Position numbers and translations under genes: made by a program. From the NCBI GenBank assembly GCA_013396635.1, contig WBMW01000433.1, forward strand, positions 788,474-852,473: a DNA stretch of 64,000 nt, given 5' to 3'. Position 1 is the stretch's first letter, and the number at the start of each line of letters is the position of its first letter. The stretch comes from Penelope pileata (taxonomy: Eukaryota > Chordata > Aves > Galliformes > Cracidae). Positions 26,563 through 39,422 of the stretch are shown piece by piece. The notes beneath the pieces are model-generated. The model saw nothing but the letters and a program-made list of their open reading frames with translations. It was not told where the DNA came from and did not search any database.

Positions 26563-27104
26563 GGTGACTCCAAAGTAATGCCTCCTATTTCCATGGAAAC
26601 TACAGCAGATACAAAGAGCACAACAACACTATTTGATAGAGTAAATTCTCAGCTACAAAACACTATTTTTCAGCATAGGCACCACTATTAGCTGTGCATT
26701 TTCACCAGTCACGAACAAGAGCCTGAATGCTGTGCTTGTAAAAATCTGTATGAGCAGAGGTGACCCACGGTCGCCACTGCTGAAATGCACCACTCACCAT
26801 CTCCCCGTGTTGACATCCACTGTTTGGTCTCCATAAATGTTCAGCAAGTGTTGATGAATGCCAATGGATGCAAATTTTTCCACACAGAGGAATTCAGTTC
26901 CACACCTTTGCTTCATCCGCACTTCCATGTCAGACATCATTTTGTCAGACTGCCCCTCTGCTGCCACCTGTCACACGGCAACAAAATCATATGGAATATT
27001 GGCAGGAAGGTTCAACCTCTACTGCCATACCACCAACATCCACCTCTGATGTCAAGGGCCAACATAATAAAAGATAGGAGGCATTACATTCAGAGCAGCC
27101 CTCA
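26563..27104 (-). mobile_element. Internally deleted mariner element (copy A)
   Basis: This 542-bp element is flanked by TA dinucleotides (26561-26562, 27105-27106), the mariner target-site duplication. The left end (CAAAGTAATGCCTCCTATTT) and the reverse complement of the right end (GAATGTAATGCCTCCTATC) form imperfect terminal inverted repeats. Read on the - strand, the right half encodes the N-terminal part of a mariner transposase, with a helix-turn-helix region related to NIYGDQTVDV. The left half encodes a C-terminal tail (FYKHSIQALV). The catalytic DDD core is missing, so the element is non-autonomous. It resembles the chicken Galluhop/Mariner1_GG group. The frame is broken and the copy is dead. 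Confidence 0.82.
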
Positions 27105-28679
27105 TAAAATGCTATGTGCCACCATGTGTTACCTTCTTCTGCAATAGACATTGGTGAACAGTTAACTGTGTAGATCTGGAAAAGGTGTTAATTGGTAAAG
27201 TAATATAGTTTAATTCTGAAGTGCATACAGTTTGACAGTTTCCTGTAAGTTTTCTCTTACAATTCTGCCATTTCAAAAATTGAAATAAGGCCTATTGAGC
27301 ATTACAAAATCCAGAATGGGAAGAAAGGAAATAGATCTTCATGTTGAATGATATTCAGTTAATTTTGACTCCCGTTGTATGCTTTGAAATGAAACTGGAA
27401 TGTGAAATGAGCTGTAAAACCATAAACTCTGATTATAAAACTTTGAGGAACTCTGGTGTGAAGTTCATGCATAGATCTAGCGTTTATCTTGATCCTCTTA
27501 TGAAACTAAAAACAGGATTATATCTGATGATGCAATCTGTCATTTGCTTTACCGAATTCTCAATGTCAACTGCATCCTTAAATCTGCTTACTTTTAAAAA
27601 TACAGAAGAATTGAAATTATTTGCTTTAGTGGCACTCTGATTCTTTAGAAAAGTTATTCAGATAAATATATGAGTTATATCACTAAAGAAGTGGTTATTG
27701 CATTATTCAAGAAGTTATGAGTTACTACAATTAAGATGGATTGTAGAACACACCACATTAAGGATGCAGAGACAAAGAAACACTTGCACTCCACTGTCTT
27801 TACTGACTTCTGAATGCCCCCTCATGGGCATTATTATTTCTTAATAGAATTTCTGAATATATAATTTTCTTTCAGAAGGAGTGAGGGGACGGGTAGAGGT
27901 CACCAGTCAAGTTTTATGATATGCAATGTCTCACACACCAAGTTTGAAGAGTGGTTCAGGAACACCAAACTGCAATGGCCACTTAAGAAACTCTCTGCAG
28001 TAATTGCAAACATGCAACCCAAAAGTGGGTTGTGGTATCATTCTTTGTCTGATGAGGAGTTCCACTATCAAATCTTGCCAAGTTAGGGGTAGCTCAGATC
28101 TCTTTGCTTACAATGTGTGCATCCTTAGCCATAGGAATGTGCTGGGGGCCCTCACTGTTTTGTCAATCTAGCAAGAAACCTTTATGTAAAAGAACAATTC
28201 ATGTTTATCTGATCTATGTTACCTATATCAGGGAACAATCAGTCACTGCCATCTGCACATGGGAAGTCATACACACTTGGCTGGCACTGAGATCATTGCA
28301 GTCAATAGATTAATCTAGAGAGATTCATATAGACTTAACGATATATTTTGCTCATGTTGTCCACATAGATAGCATATTTAAAATACATCTTGGTTAAATC
28401 ATAACAAAGTTTGACTGGGGTACTCAAAGCTGTGTCTTCACTGCAAAATCAAATGTGTCTGGGACTGTTCTCTACTACTGTGGCCAACCGGCATCAGGAA
28501 GTCTGTGTTCATACTAACAGGAATGCTCCTTGGCCCATGCCAGTGCCTAAACCATGCCTGGGAAGTTTTTTGGGAGAGTGCTAGTTGCTGCTCAGCCAAA
28601 ATGGTGTGAAGGACCACGTTAGCAATACAGATGGTTGTGTTCCTCCGCCTGCGAATTTTTCCTGGTGCCGCTTAATTTA

Positions 28680-28852
28680 CAACGGCTACTCTGAAAGTAA
28701 TATCTCCTATTCTTTTATGTAAGCCTGCAATGTCAGAGGTGGATGTTGGTGGTATGGCAGTGAAGGTTGAACCTTCCCACCAATGTTCCATTAAACTTTG
28801 TTGCCATGCAACAGATGGAAGTCTGACAAAATGGTGTCTGACATGGAAGTCA
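28680..28852 (+). mobile_element. Mariner end fragment (copy D), inverted
   Basis: This fragment of the same family as 26563-27104 runs in the opposite orientation. It starts after a TA (28678-28679) with the terminal sequence GGCTACTCTGAAAGTAAT and follows the transposase 5' end, including the ACATGGAAGT segment around the start codon. Homology stops near 28852, where the other copies continue, so the element is truncated. Confidence 0.75.
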
Positions 28853-31559
28853 TGTAATTTTCTTTTCATAAAGAGCAATGCATAGCTGCCCTACCTTTGG
28901 GACAAAAGAAGGGCTGAATTATGTTTTGGTAGTGGTGTCTGCTTTCCACTTGTTCTTGGAGAGGAAGTATTTGCATAATTCCTGTGGGGCCTTAATTTAT
29001 GCACACATGACTGACATTAGGCTACACTGATCAGAACAATTTTAGAAAAGAAAAGAAGAATGTAGACAAGGTCCCACTTCATTCTCCCACCTCTACTTCC
29101 TGTAGAGACTGTGGTTCAGCAACATTTTTCTCTTCAGCCTGGAATTTGATCTGAATTTGGGTAGTTTTCTGTAATTGTAGACATTATACGCCTCATGCTG
29201 TCCGTATCTCATGGACTGAAGTGAAGAGAATGAACGAATTAATTTTTAAAAACCTTTGAATCTGCCTAATCACATGGACAAAAATATATATAAAAAAATT
29301 CCACCCTCTGAACTTCAATTTACCACTAATTAAGAAATAACACAGAAAATTCTATGAAAACACATTAAGAGCAAAAATGTTTGTAGTTTAGAACATACTC
29401 AGGCTAAGTGCTGGACAATCAACAGACATGAAGATAATAAATGCATCTCTCTGTGGATGCATGAATGTCAGAGATGCACCTACAATTTCCACATTAAGGA
29501 GAGAGAGGTGTACTGACTGCAAGATATCCATACTATCTCTGTTTTTAAAAATGAGAGAATTGGGCAACTATGAGAAATCCCAGAAAACTAAGAAACGATC
29601 TGAAGATCTTGTTTACAAAGTGGGTAGCCTAAGAGAATTTGTCTCCAGAAATTCTATCATCTCCATATGAATAGCTGCAGTAAAGGCAATAGACACATAC
29701 CCAGAGACCTGAGCGAGAAATATTGCTTAAGCTATGTCAATAATTCCTGTTAGTTTAGCAGAGGGAAACAAGTGGTGTCACTTTTGTCTTTTTGAGTCTC
29801 TGTCTATGCAAGAGTTTAGTCTGCTGAAAGTCTAACCAAAATCTCTAGGTTAATTGAGGTTATCTGCGCGAAACTTCAGTGGTCTATTTAAAACAGGAGA
29901 CCAGATTAGACAATTCTCTTTGACCTTAAATTCTGTGAAAGGTGAAAGCATTTATTTATTGTGGGGAGAATAATTTTCTGGTTCTGAACTGATTTTATGA
30001 AGGACTCGGGTGCATTTTCCTCTCCTGAGATGTTCAAATGTCTCTGCTGATGAGGAAACTGCATATGGTAGGGGAAAAAGCCAACACAAAAATTGTCATG
30101 TACGTTAGAAAAGGATGACTTGCCTGCTGCTATTGATATATGACCAAGAAGCCCTTTCAGGTTCCCCCAAGTGAAAGAAATGTGGTCCACAAGTTCTGTG
30201 CTATTTCACCTTTTCTATCAGCCTTATGCCAATTTTCTGCTTTCTAGTATACTTTAGGTATTCAATGATAACATGAGCAATGACAGTGAAGGATATATTA
30301 AAATAAAAATGATGTGGATAAAAATGTATGTCTAAAGGTATACAAATGCATGTGTTGTATTGTCCAACAGTTCATGCTAGTGAAAGCCAAAAACTATTGC
30401 TTTGCATAACAAAGTTATATGATTCCAGACCCTGTCAATAGACTTATGGCATGTGCTTTTGTAAATCTGATACATCCTGATATCATTGTATAAGAAGAAT
30501 TGCTCTTAGCAATTATTACAGGTCATTTTTAACGTAGATTTTTGGTGTGGAGCCTTAGTTAGAATTTTAATGTTATTGAAAATGGCTCTATCTGCAGAGA
30601 TCCATCAAGGGTGGGATGAAAGAAACAATGACTGAAGAGGTGGGAATGCAGAAAGAGCACAGACGTACAGTGTTTACCCCTCCCTTTCCTCCCGCCTGTT
30701 CCTGTGTAAATGCACTTGCTGATCCTCAATGGAGGAGGTGGAGAAGCCTTGTAGAAAGGACAGTTTCGGGCTCTGCCTGTCCTGGCAGCTTGGCTGCTGA
30801 TTGCAACCTGAGGACCTCACTGCTGGGAGTAGCCTGGAGTGGACTGTTTCATGTTACATTATTTTTTCACTGGGCCTGTTTCTGTACAACTTATTTCTTC
30901 CTAGAGAATCTGGTGGGCAATATTGGGTAATAGGTAGATCCTCAGCAAAATACTCCTCCACTCTGACTTGTTTTCCAGACCCCACTCTGTTAGTGCAGAG
31001 TCATAGGACAACCTTTTACAAGAATAACAGATGACTGTGGGTCTTTTTATAGCTAAAGAACGGCACTTAAAAAAAGAGCCAGGCAATTAACTGTCTTAAA
31101 TACGTCTTATAGAGCTTTTATGTAATTTGTAGAAAATATATGACTAGACAGTGAGTCTTTTACTCACAATTCTTTGATGTGACCTTCAAAAATATCCCTT
31201 TCCTTTTCTTATGCATTTGTTTTAGCTGTTCTAGAAGCTAGTCTTCATTTCTTGCTTTGTTGCGGAGAGCAGGGTAAACAGATTTTAAAGCAACTGATTA
31301 GAAACATAGAACTTAATGAGAATGGATGAACACATAAATATTACCAGTCACTTTACCTGTGAAGAAGAAGACTTTGTCTGATCCAGAAGAACTATTACAG
31401 AGTGTACTGACTCCATGAAGTAACATAATGTGCTGATTTTGATTGTGTAATTGTGTGTTTAAACGATATGAGTGCACTGCTACAAATTCTCATTGAGACT
31501 GGGAGAGGCCTGAATAAACTAGGGATTAAAAAAGGGTTTATTAAGTCATTTAGTTCCTG

Positions 31560-31790
31560 GAGCATTCCCTAAAATGTTTTTTCCACTGCGATGTCCAGTT
31601 TTAGCAGTACAAGGAATAGGGCTTCCACCATTTCCCTGAACGGGAGCTTGTTCCACAGTTATCTAGATCCAACTCTAAGGACATTTTTCCTCATTGTCAG
31701 AAAAAATTGCCACTGCTTAACTCAATATAAATTGTGCTTGATTCTTCTGACCCCATCCTCAGTCAATTCCTATCTTCCTCAGTGCATGTT
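31560..31790 (-). mobile_element. Ancient CR1/L3-type LINE fragment (ORF2 C-terminus)
   Basis: On the - strand, 31588-31657 translates to WNKLPFREMVEALFLVLLK. Just upstream the frame reads TMRKNVLRVGS, with a stop in between. This is the conserved end of CR1-clade ORF2 (IRKKFF...RHWNRLPREVVEA in younger copies). Further decayed homology extends to about 31790. There are stop codons and many substitutions, so it is an old fixed fragment and not the young CR1 type seen at 62019-63755. Confidence 0.75.
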
Positions 31791-33065
31791 TTCTTTAATG
31801 TTTATTATATTGCTTTCTTCTCCTAGTGGAGAGTTTGGTGCTTCCTGATACGCATGAGTGGGTAACAGATATCATAAGAAAGACAGCTTAACCTGTAAAA
31901 AAACAGATATGAGCAATACTTCTGTAGCAGGTTAATCAGTCTAGTAAAAATAGAATAGTCTGTTTAGATAAATTCTGTACCTATTTATTTGTAGACCTTG
32001 ACAGTCAGACAGATTCACAGTCTAAATTGGGAGAGGTTTTGCCGCAGGTGTCATAATAACCAGCTCTGCAAACAGAGTCTAAGACCTTAAAAAAAGCCTG
32101 TTTTCTCTTTGTGTTACCTAATTTTAACAGGAAAGATGATCTTGGGACCAGAACTTTGTTGACAGTGCTGTTTGTTATGCCTGAATCCAAACAAAATCTG
32201 CTTCATGTTGTTGTGTTTGCAAAGGCGCTAGCACTGGCAGAGAAGTAAATATTTTTGTGACAGGCTGTAACTCCAAATACATATAAGGAATAGATCTGCT
32301 GAATAAGTGTTAGTTTTATTGTTTTTTCCTTCTTACCTACCTACCTCCCTTTCTAAAATGATTAAATTTATAGAATTGATTTATAGAAATGGTGTCCCCC
32401 TCCTTTTTTTTAACACTGATTTAAGTGGGGAGAGTACAAGCTGGAGAAACAGTTAAAGAGACAAATTTCACTTATAAAAACATAAGGAAGCAAGCAGATC
32501 AGTATTTGCAACAGAAAAAATGATCTACAGAGATCAAAAAAAAAAAAGATGTAGAAATATTTTATTGAAGAGTTTAAACTTTAATTTTCTTCCTTTCTTT
32601 GGCTCTCCTCATGGCGATCATATTCTCCCAGCAGCATAAATTGCAGTAATAACACAAAAATCATGCATCTGCATTCAGAACACATCTGCAGCTGCCAGGT
32701 GTGAATAAAGTTTTGTTCTTTAGAAGTTTTCTAGCCAACTCTGTGACTTAAGAAATATCTTACCTTTTGGTTTGTATTTCTAAAAATAATGTCGAGAAGA
32801 GTTAGAATCTTTTCTTTCTCTTGTATGTGAAACCCTTTATTAAGCTAACTGCTAAGACTTAAGTGAAGCATTTGTGATAAACCACACACACATTTGTTTT
32901 TCATATAGCATTACTTTAATAAACAAATCAGTGTCACATTCCTGCATGACACAATTTCAACCCATTATTAATCATACTAAATGTTATTTCGAACCTTTAC
33001 TTTATTTTTTTTTTCCCCTAAATATTGTCAGTGGAATATTGTAGGCCTCTGCTGTTTTCTTTCAG

Positions 33066-33186
33066 CGAATTCGAGGTCGAAAAGCCAGTCTGGAGGAAAT
33101 ACAGCTGGTTCACTCTGAACATCATTCACTGCTGTATGGCACCAGCCCCCTGAACAGACAGAAGCTGGACCCCAGGAAACTCCTAG
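33066..33186 (+). CDS. HDAC9: HDAC9 internal exon: deacetylase domain, helix after the zinc subdomain
   Basis: This 121-nt exon begins in phase 0 after TTTTCTTTCAG. It encodes RIRGRKASLEEIQLVHSEHH followed by SLLYGTSPLNRQKLDPRKLLG. The last glycine codon is split after its first base. The segment RGRKASLEEIQLVHSEHHSLLYGT is nearly identical to human HDAC9. HDAC4 and HDAC5 read HSEAHTLLYGT and HSEYHTLLYGT here, so the HSEHHSLL form supports HDAC9 over its paralogues. The tail NRQKLDPRKLL differs from the human DGQKLDPRILL and is closer to HDAC4/5. The donor is CTAG|GTCTGT, which departs from the GTRAGT consensus at +3 and +4 and may be weak. Skipping this exon alone would shift the frame. Confidence 0.96.
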
Positions 33187-36100
33187 GTCTGTACAGGCCT
33201 CTATTCTACTGAGAACAGCACATTCCAGCACTGTCATTAGTCATAGCTGGTGTCAGTTTAAAATACTTGGCAAGCAGTGTGACAAAAATTCACTTTTTCC
33301 AAATGCATTGCTATGTGTACGGAGAATGTTACAATGGAAGCCAAATCTAGATTAGCAAAATGCACAGGCTGGAAAGCAGCATTAGAAGTTTCTCCTCATT
33401 CACTTCAAAATTGTCAAAGCATTAACCCTTTGTTGTAATTTGTTCTCCATCAGAGGTCAATAGCAATTCTGAACACAGTTGCAATTTCCTTGTGTTCTTT
33501 GCTTTGAAAATGGGAGTTTAAGGTACACTTGCTTGTCAGAATTGCTTGTTTGCTGTTCTCATTTGCTTTATTTCAATGACTTCAGCCATGCTGAGTGAAG
33601 ATTTCGTGCCTGAGTCTTGCTATTAAGTGGACTTTATTTTAATGCTTTCCCATCATTCAGAATACTGTATCTTTTTGGATAACAGGGAAAAGACTTATTA
33701 AAATATTAAATGGTCCTATGTGTATGAAGAATGGCATAAAATCGACAAGATTTTCCTATAAAATATCTTAATGAACAGCCGATGCTCAGTATATGCTTTC
33801 ATAGTAGAGAAGCAGGGTTAAATTGAGCACTGTCATGACTGGAGCATGAAAAAGAATGTTTTGTCACACCTGCTACAGAGGATGTGAAAGAAAACACAAA
33901 TAGTGCATTTTGGAAATAATCTGTGAGTGAAATCCTGCTGTTTATATCCCTGTATGCTAGATGAAACACACATTCTTATCCACTTTTATAACATTTTTGT
34001 TATAAAAACATTGTGAAGATTTTCCTAAATGTAAGAAAACTCAACCCAAACAAACACAATACTAGCCATCAAAAGAAATTGCTGTTGCAGTTCTATTAAT
34101 ACATCGCAATTGTTTTACTTTGGAAAGAGTTCCGTCTGTGAGGCAGACTGTGACTTCAATGAGTCATAAAAGTAGATAAGAAAAATGTATTGATCACAGT
34201 ATTATGTAAGTTTATACACCTTCTTAGACAAAGCAACATCAAAGCTGAAAAATAATTACAATTTTGTATGTTCTGAGAAGCTAGAATTTTGAAGGTAGGA
34301 AATTCCCATTTAAAAAAAAAAAGAAAGGATTACTAAATTCCTACAAAATGAAAGAATGGAAACATTTTGATTTGGGTTCATCAACATTGTCAAAATGTTC
34401 CATTTTGATAGTCAAGCATTTCATTTAGAATTTTTTAATTTTGTTTCATTTCATTTTAATTTTTACATTATTTAATATAACATACATAATCTTGTTCCCA
34501 TTTTGGACTGTCAGATGGGATGCAGTGTGCAGTTTCAGTTATGGAGTGAAAAAAAGTAATGGACCTAGGTGTTCTTGCTGTGTTTCTGCCTGTGCATACA
34601 GAATGCAGAAAGCTCTATTTACCTCATCTCAGAAAACTATTTCTTAGTTCACAGCTCTTTACTCAACAGTCATTGCCTTTTTCACTTGGCACTCAGTCCA
34701 AAACATTTACTCTCTGAATTTACGTCGAGATCACACTCCTAGCATATATTCTGGGTATATCCCTGGCTCAATGCCCTTTTCTATCTCTGTTTGTAGGATG
34801 TTTTCTTGCTGCCTCTCACACAGCCTTTTACCAAGACGACGGTCAACAAAACACCCTTCCCACATGCTTTTCATGTTTTTTTGGCTGGAAACTTTAATCA
34901 TTTGAACTCTCATATTCCTGTATAAAATAACTTAATTATCTTTTACATTTTTACATAATGCGGTGTGACTATTCCATCTTTCATTGTCCCCAGTTCAGTG
35001 TGGTTGAACCTAACCAATACTGACATTAAAATCAACATCTTGGTATGGTATAAAAATTTGAAATGATGTGTACCAAAGGAGAAAAATCTAAAGGAAATGT
35101 TTTTCATCAAAAACGTCATCAATAACAACATCATCTCATAAAACATTCCTATTTGAAAGAAAGTGCATTCTTTTTCTACAGAAATTGCTCCATCAGATCA
35201 TGGCATTGCATCCCAATGAAAAGAGTTTTGTTCCTTCATTTACTCCTCTACGCACCTGAGAAGACAGTCATACTTTTTTCTCCATTTAAGTCTCAGAAAA
35301 ATGTTTGTACCCTGTCCCTGTTCACAAGAGGACATTTGTGTCTTCTGAAAGTCTTTCTTGCTAACATGCAGTTTCCGTATCTTTCAAACAGAAAAGAAAT
35401 ACTTGAAGGAATGAAATTTAAGTATGACTAGAAATGTGCTACCTGTCAATAAATGCTTGTTTTTCTGTTAAGGAAAACTACTCTGTTCTGGAAGGCTACA
35501 AAGCAAAACATCTGTGAACTACTGAAACCAGTGAGAATTGTGCACACAGATATTGTTCACACATTCTTAATGTTTTCAGAGTATAAAGTGACTTGAACTT
35601 CTGGCTTTATTTCCCTGAATCAGGGCCTACAAATGCAGCTATTGCAAATGATCGCTTTATTTTTTACACTATCATGCAGTTAAGTTTTTGGCTGATCATA
35701 TTTCACTGTGGTGTGTTAAACAACATGTTATGTTGCATTACGTTTCTTGACATGAATGAAACTAATATGGAGACTGTGTGTCACATCACATTACATGATT
35801 CATGTGACAGAATGCAACCTTTCAAACCTCTCCAAATAAGCTCAAGAGCAGAACAGTTACCAAACAGATCTTAAAAATTTGTTTGCTTTTTAGCTCTCCA
35901 ATTGTAATTAAGAAAGTGTTTCTAAAAACCAAGTTTCCAATGATCACAACTTCTTAAAACTGAGAAATACACTATCAACACATCCCTGCAATTGCTTCCT
36001 TAGGAAAAATGTCTTCACCCTGAAGAGATGATACTGGAAACAATCAGGTTCTGCAAACCACCATTGCTTTTTACTAAATGATGCCTTTTAAAAAGTGAAC

Positions 36101-39100
36101 ACGTTTTGTAGTGTTTCGTTTTGATTTTTTTTAGAAAGAGAGCTTTTTGCCCATCACTGTGATTGCTCTTCAGATTCTCAGACCCCAATTGCCAATCTCT
36201 TATGAAGCTTGCTTGACTTCCCTTGCATTCTCCTATCTCACCACCCAATTTGACTAACCAGCTCCTTCTGCCTTTGTGATCTGACATCTTTGAGTACAAT
36301 ACATCTATGAATTTTTGTGATGAATCTTCTCTAAAAGATCTTTCTTGTGAAGTGATTTGCTGGTGACTGCAAACTCTGCCCTGATGCAAAGCCATTTGTC
36401 TTCTGTGTAGGTCGCTTGGAAGGTAATACCTCCTGTTTATTTCCATGGAAACTACAACAGATACAAAGAGCACAATAACACTGTTTGATAGAGCAAATTC
36501 TCAGCTAGAAAACACTTTTTCAACATAGGCACCACCATTAGCTATCCATTTTCGCCAGCCATGAACAAGAGCCTGCACACCATGCTTGTAAATATCTGCA
36601 CCAGCACGAGCGTCACCGCCATTGTCACCACTGCTGAAACGCACCACCACCACCTCACTGAGCTCACATCCACTGTTTATTCTTCATGAACATTCATCAA
36701 GCATCGATGAATGTCCAAGGTTGCATTTTTTTCCGCATGGAGGAATTCAATTCCACTTCTGTACTTTCCACACACTTCCATGTCAGACGCCATTGTATTC
36801 GACTGCCCCTCTGCTACCACCTGTCAAACAAAATGGAACAGCACATTGGTGGGAAGGTTCAACCTCTACTGCCATACCCCCAACATCCACCTCTGATGTC
36901 GTGGGCCAACATAGTAAAATAGGAGCCATTACTTCCAGGGCAGCTCTTGTATATTGGAGCTATTGAAGTACCCCAAAAACTTCTTTCTTTTTTTTTATTT
37001 TATTCTGGACGTATCGGAAGTTAAGAAAGGGTGTTACTGGGAAATATTTGCTATTTACCTGTTTCAGCTGAGGCATCAACTCCAAACACCGTGGACAATT
37101 CTCACAATTCATTTTCAGGATTTTCTTTTTACTACTGATTTTCATTCATGAAAGGGCATTGTGGGCTCCTTTCTTTCTTTGAGGATAGCCAAGTGATGAT
37201 CTCTCTCTTAGTGGAACCCTTCTCCATGTTCTTTTAATGAAATCTTGATGTTTTTCTTCTGTAAAGTGTGTCTTCTGCTTTTTTACTCTTGTGAAATAAG
37301 GAATTAGTATTGTGGCAAATTTCCTGATGCACTGAAAGGGCTTTGTGCTTCTTTTCCTCTGTTTTAGTACTATCTGCAGATTGGTTTTAGTGTCCTTCCT
37401 CACCATCTGCTTTTCTGTTTTCACTGTGTGTTTGTTGTTTTTAATAGTGTTTACCGTGTACAATGTGACTGGCTGCGCAGAGATAAATGAGAATTCATCT
37501 GTTCTTATACAATGGAATTTAAGAAAAAAGGTCTAGTCATTCAATATTCAAAAATGCCTTCTTTTATCTCAAATTTTAATCTATGTTTCCATGAATGTCT
37601 CCTGATATTTTAACAGCACTAATTTTTTAGTTAGCTGTTCAAGACTTTTTGATCTTTCCTACAGTAAAAAATGAAAAATTGCTGTCCACATTGGTCCCTG
37701 GATCTGTTTGGCAAGGGATCTGTAATCTCTTCCCATACCTCTGCTCTGGCAGTCTTTGTCAGTGAACATTTCCTTGCATGTCTGGGGTGATTAGGACTCA
37801 CAGTATGAGAACGTTCTGCATAGCTGCTGCACCTGCATTTCCCCTGGTAGCTCCACAGGAGGTTTTGTTTGGCTTCTCTCGCACACTGTGCAAACTGATC
37901 AAAGGCCTCTAGTCGGTCAAAAATGCATCTTGGATTTTACTCAAAGTGTAAAGCACTTTCTTCGTCTCAGATCTTTCAGTCTGGTCTCTTATACTTCAAA
38001 GATGATGGCTTATAATTGTCTTTATACATTTCATTGGCACCTGCTAAACATGAGCAATCACCCTTCCATAACAATGGGTGGCTCCTCTAGGTAACTTGAA
38101 TGATTTGCTATCTAACGCTTCCTCCATATGGCAAAGCCACAAAGCCAGTTCTGCGATATGGCAGGAGAAAAGTGTGTGTTCTCTTCCACAGCTGCTTTAG
38201 GATCAGATTACATACTTGAATACGAACTGCATCAAATCCTGAGATCCTTATCTGGTTTCCAGATTGTCCTTATGAAGACAAACAATGAGTTTAGTGGTTC
38301 AAAAAAAGAAAATGTGTACAAGTAAAAAGTGATTATAAATATTGTGATAAAATTTATCGCATTGTCTAATTTATAAAGCAGAATAAGCTAGAAATTAGAT
38401 TCGAAAATCTATTAAGTTTTGTTCCCTTTAGTAGAATGTGTTCACTGAGTAACACTGAAATAAATACTGAAATAAATATTTCATGATATGTTTTAAACTA
38501 TTAATGTATTTATTAATGGAATGTAAAAAAGCAGACCCACTTTTGAATACATAGGAAGATGAAGACAGCAATTTTCAAAGGAGAAACTTTTCAGAGAGTT
38601 GAAGTTAAGAAATTAGTCACCAGTTGCATGTGAGGCTTAATGAGGTTCCCTCTGTTGTCAGTGAAAAGAAACAGGCACTTCTCACGTATAATTCATCCCA
38701 TCAGTCATCTAGGCTGGGGAGAGGTGCCTACCTCACTCTGCTGCAGAAGAAGCTGAGATGATTAGCTTAGGTAAGCTGCATATCTTTTCAGCAGCTGAAG
38801 ATACCAGGACGACTACTAGTTCTAGTTCAGAGTGATTTTCTGTGGAGTTTAGATCATTACTTATACACTCATTTGAAACTATTGCTTACCAATCTTAAGA
38901 TTTGTCACTGTTGCAAAAAAGTAATTTAAATGTCCCACAGTTTATTCGCTAAGGACTACCAAAATTCTTTATTTGCATATGTAGTATTTCCATTGTGTGA
39001 TACCTAAATTCAGAAATCAGATTTACAGTAGAGTTTACTGTTTCAGTACTTAAATTATTTTTTTGATTTTTTGATAATTGATATTAATTCTTTTTTTTTC

Positions 39101-39112
39101 TTTAATATATAG
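33187..39112 (+). other. HDAC9: HDAC9 intron, 5.9 kb, with one mariner copy
   Basis: This is a phase 1 intron with donor GTCTGT and an acceptor with a long T tract ending TTTAATATATAG. It carries one internally deleted mariner at 36410-36949. The 152-codon - strand frame at 36015-36473 runs out of the mariner end into unique sequence and has no domain. The rest is AT-rich, with no other repeat recognised. Confidence 0.9.
36410..36949 (-). mobile_element. Internally deleted mariner element (copy B)
   Basis: This 540-bp copy of the family at 26563-27104 has TA on both sides (36408-36409, 36950-36951). The terminal repeats are AGGTAATACCTCCTGTTTAT on the left and AATAGGAGCCATTACTTCC on the right. 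The transposase N-terminal remnant is best preserved here: on the - strand it reads VSSVRWWWCVSAVVT-like in one frame and the HTH region in another. The point where N- and C-terminal halves meet (about 36600-36612) matches the other copies, so it is the same deletion product. Non-coding today. Confidence 0.82.
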
Positions 39113-39162
39113 GAAATGTGTCTCAAAAACTCTTTTCCTTGCTGCCTTGTGGAGGACTTGGG
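39113..39162 (+). CDS. HDAC9: HDAC9 internal exon (50 nt): last structural-zinc cysteine
   Basis: This very short exon completes the split glycine and encodes NVSQKLFSLLPCGGLG, ending in phase 0 at TTGG|GTAAGT, a strong donor. It corresponds to human HDAC9 GDDSQKFFSSLPCGGLG. The cysteine of LPCGG (codon 39148-39150) aligns with HDAC4 Cys751, the remaining ligand of the class IIa structural zinc site. All residues needed for that site are therefore intact across this exon and the one at 25203. The exon length is not a multiple of three. Skipping it alone breaks the frame, but skipping it together with the 121-nt exon upstream (171 nt) would keep the frame and remove the cysteine. Confidence 0.95.
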
Positions 39163-39404
39163 GTAAGTAGATGTTTGGGTTTTTTTGCTAGAGGGAGCAG
39201 CACATAACAAATGTATTCATTCATGAATTCCAAAGCACTGTTTCAGTATCAGTTCAAAGTCATGAGAAGATGGTAAATACAGAGATGAAACCTAGCCATT
39301 ACCATACTGTTTTCAAAGACGTGAATAAAATACATTGCAATAAGCATACGAAGCATTTACATAGGAACATAGTTTGTGGAAATACGTACATTTCTTAGTT
39401 GTCC

Positions 39405-39422
39405 TTTTTTTTTTTTTTTTTT
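39405..39422. repeat. Poly(T) run, 18 bases
   Basis: This is an uninterrupted run of 18 T, 243 bases after the donor of the 50-nt exon. It is likely length-polymorphic. Confidence 0.9.

Larger units (their letters stand above)
25337..33065 (+). other. HDAC9: HDAC9 intron, 7.7 kb, with two mariner copies and an old CR1 remnant
   Basis: This is a phase 0 intron from donor GTAATAAAA to an acceptor ending TTTTCTTTCAG. Contents: one internally deleted mariner at 26563-27104, an inverted end fragment of the same family at 28680-28852, and a degraded CR1 3' ORF2 fragment at 31560-31790 on the - strand. A slightly GC-richer unique patch lies near 30600-30900. I see nothing recognisable in the remainder, which is AT-rich. 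Confidence 0.9.

Noticed and set aside
26785..27147. Overlapping + strand frames of 60-120 codons that recur near 36700 and 51090
   Set aside because: These are antisense frames of the mariner copies. Their similarity to each other comes from the shared repeat, not from a gene family.
36015..36473. 152-codon - strand frame
   Set aside because: Starts inside the mariner left end (C-terminal transposase remnant) and runs into unrelated unique sequence; a chance extension.
37146..37463. 105-codon lysine-rich - strand frame
   Set aside because: Basic composition reflects A/T bias; no known basic protein is recognised and no retrocopy features are present.
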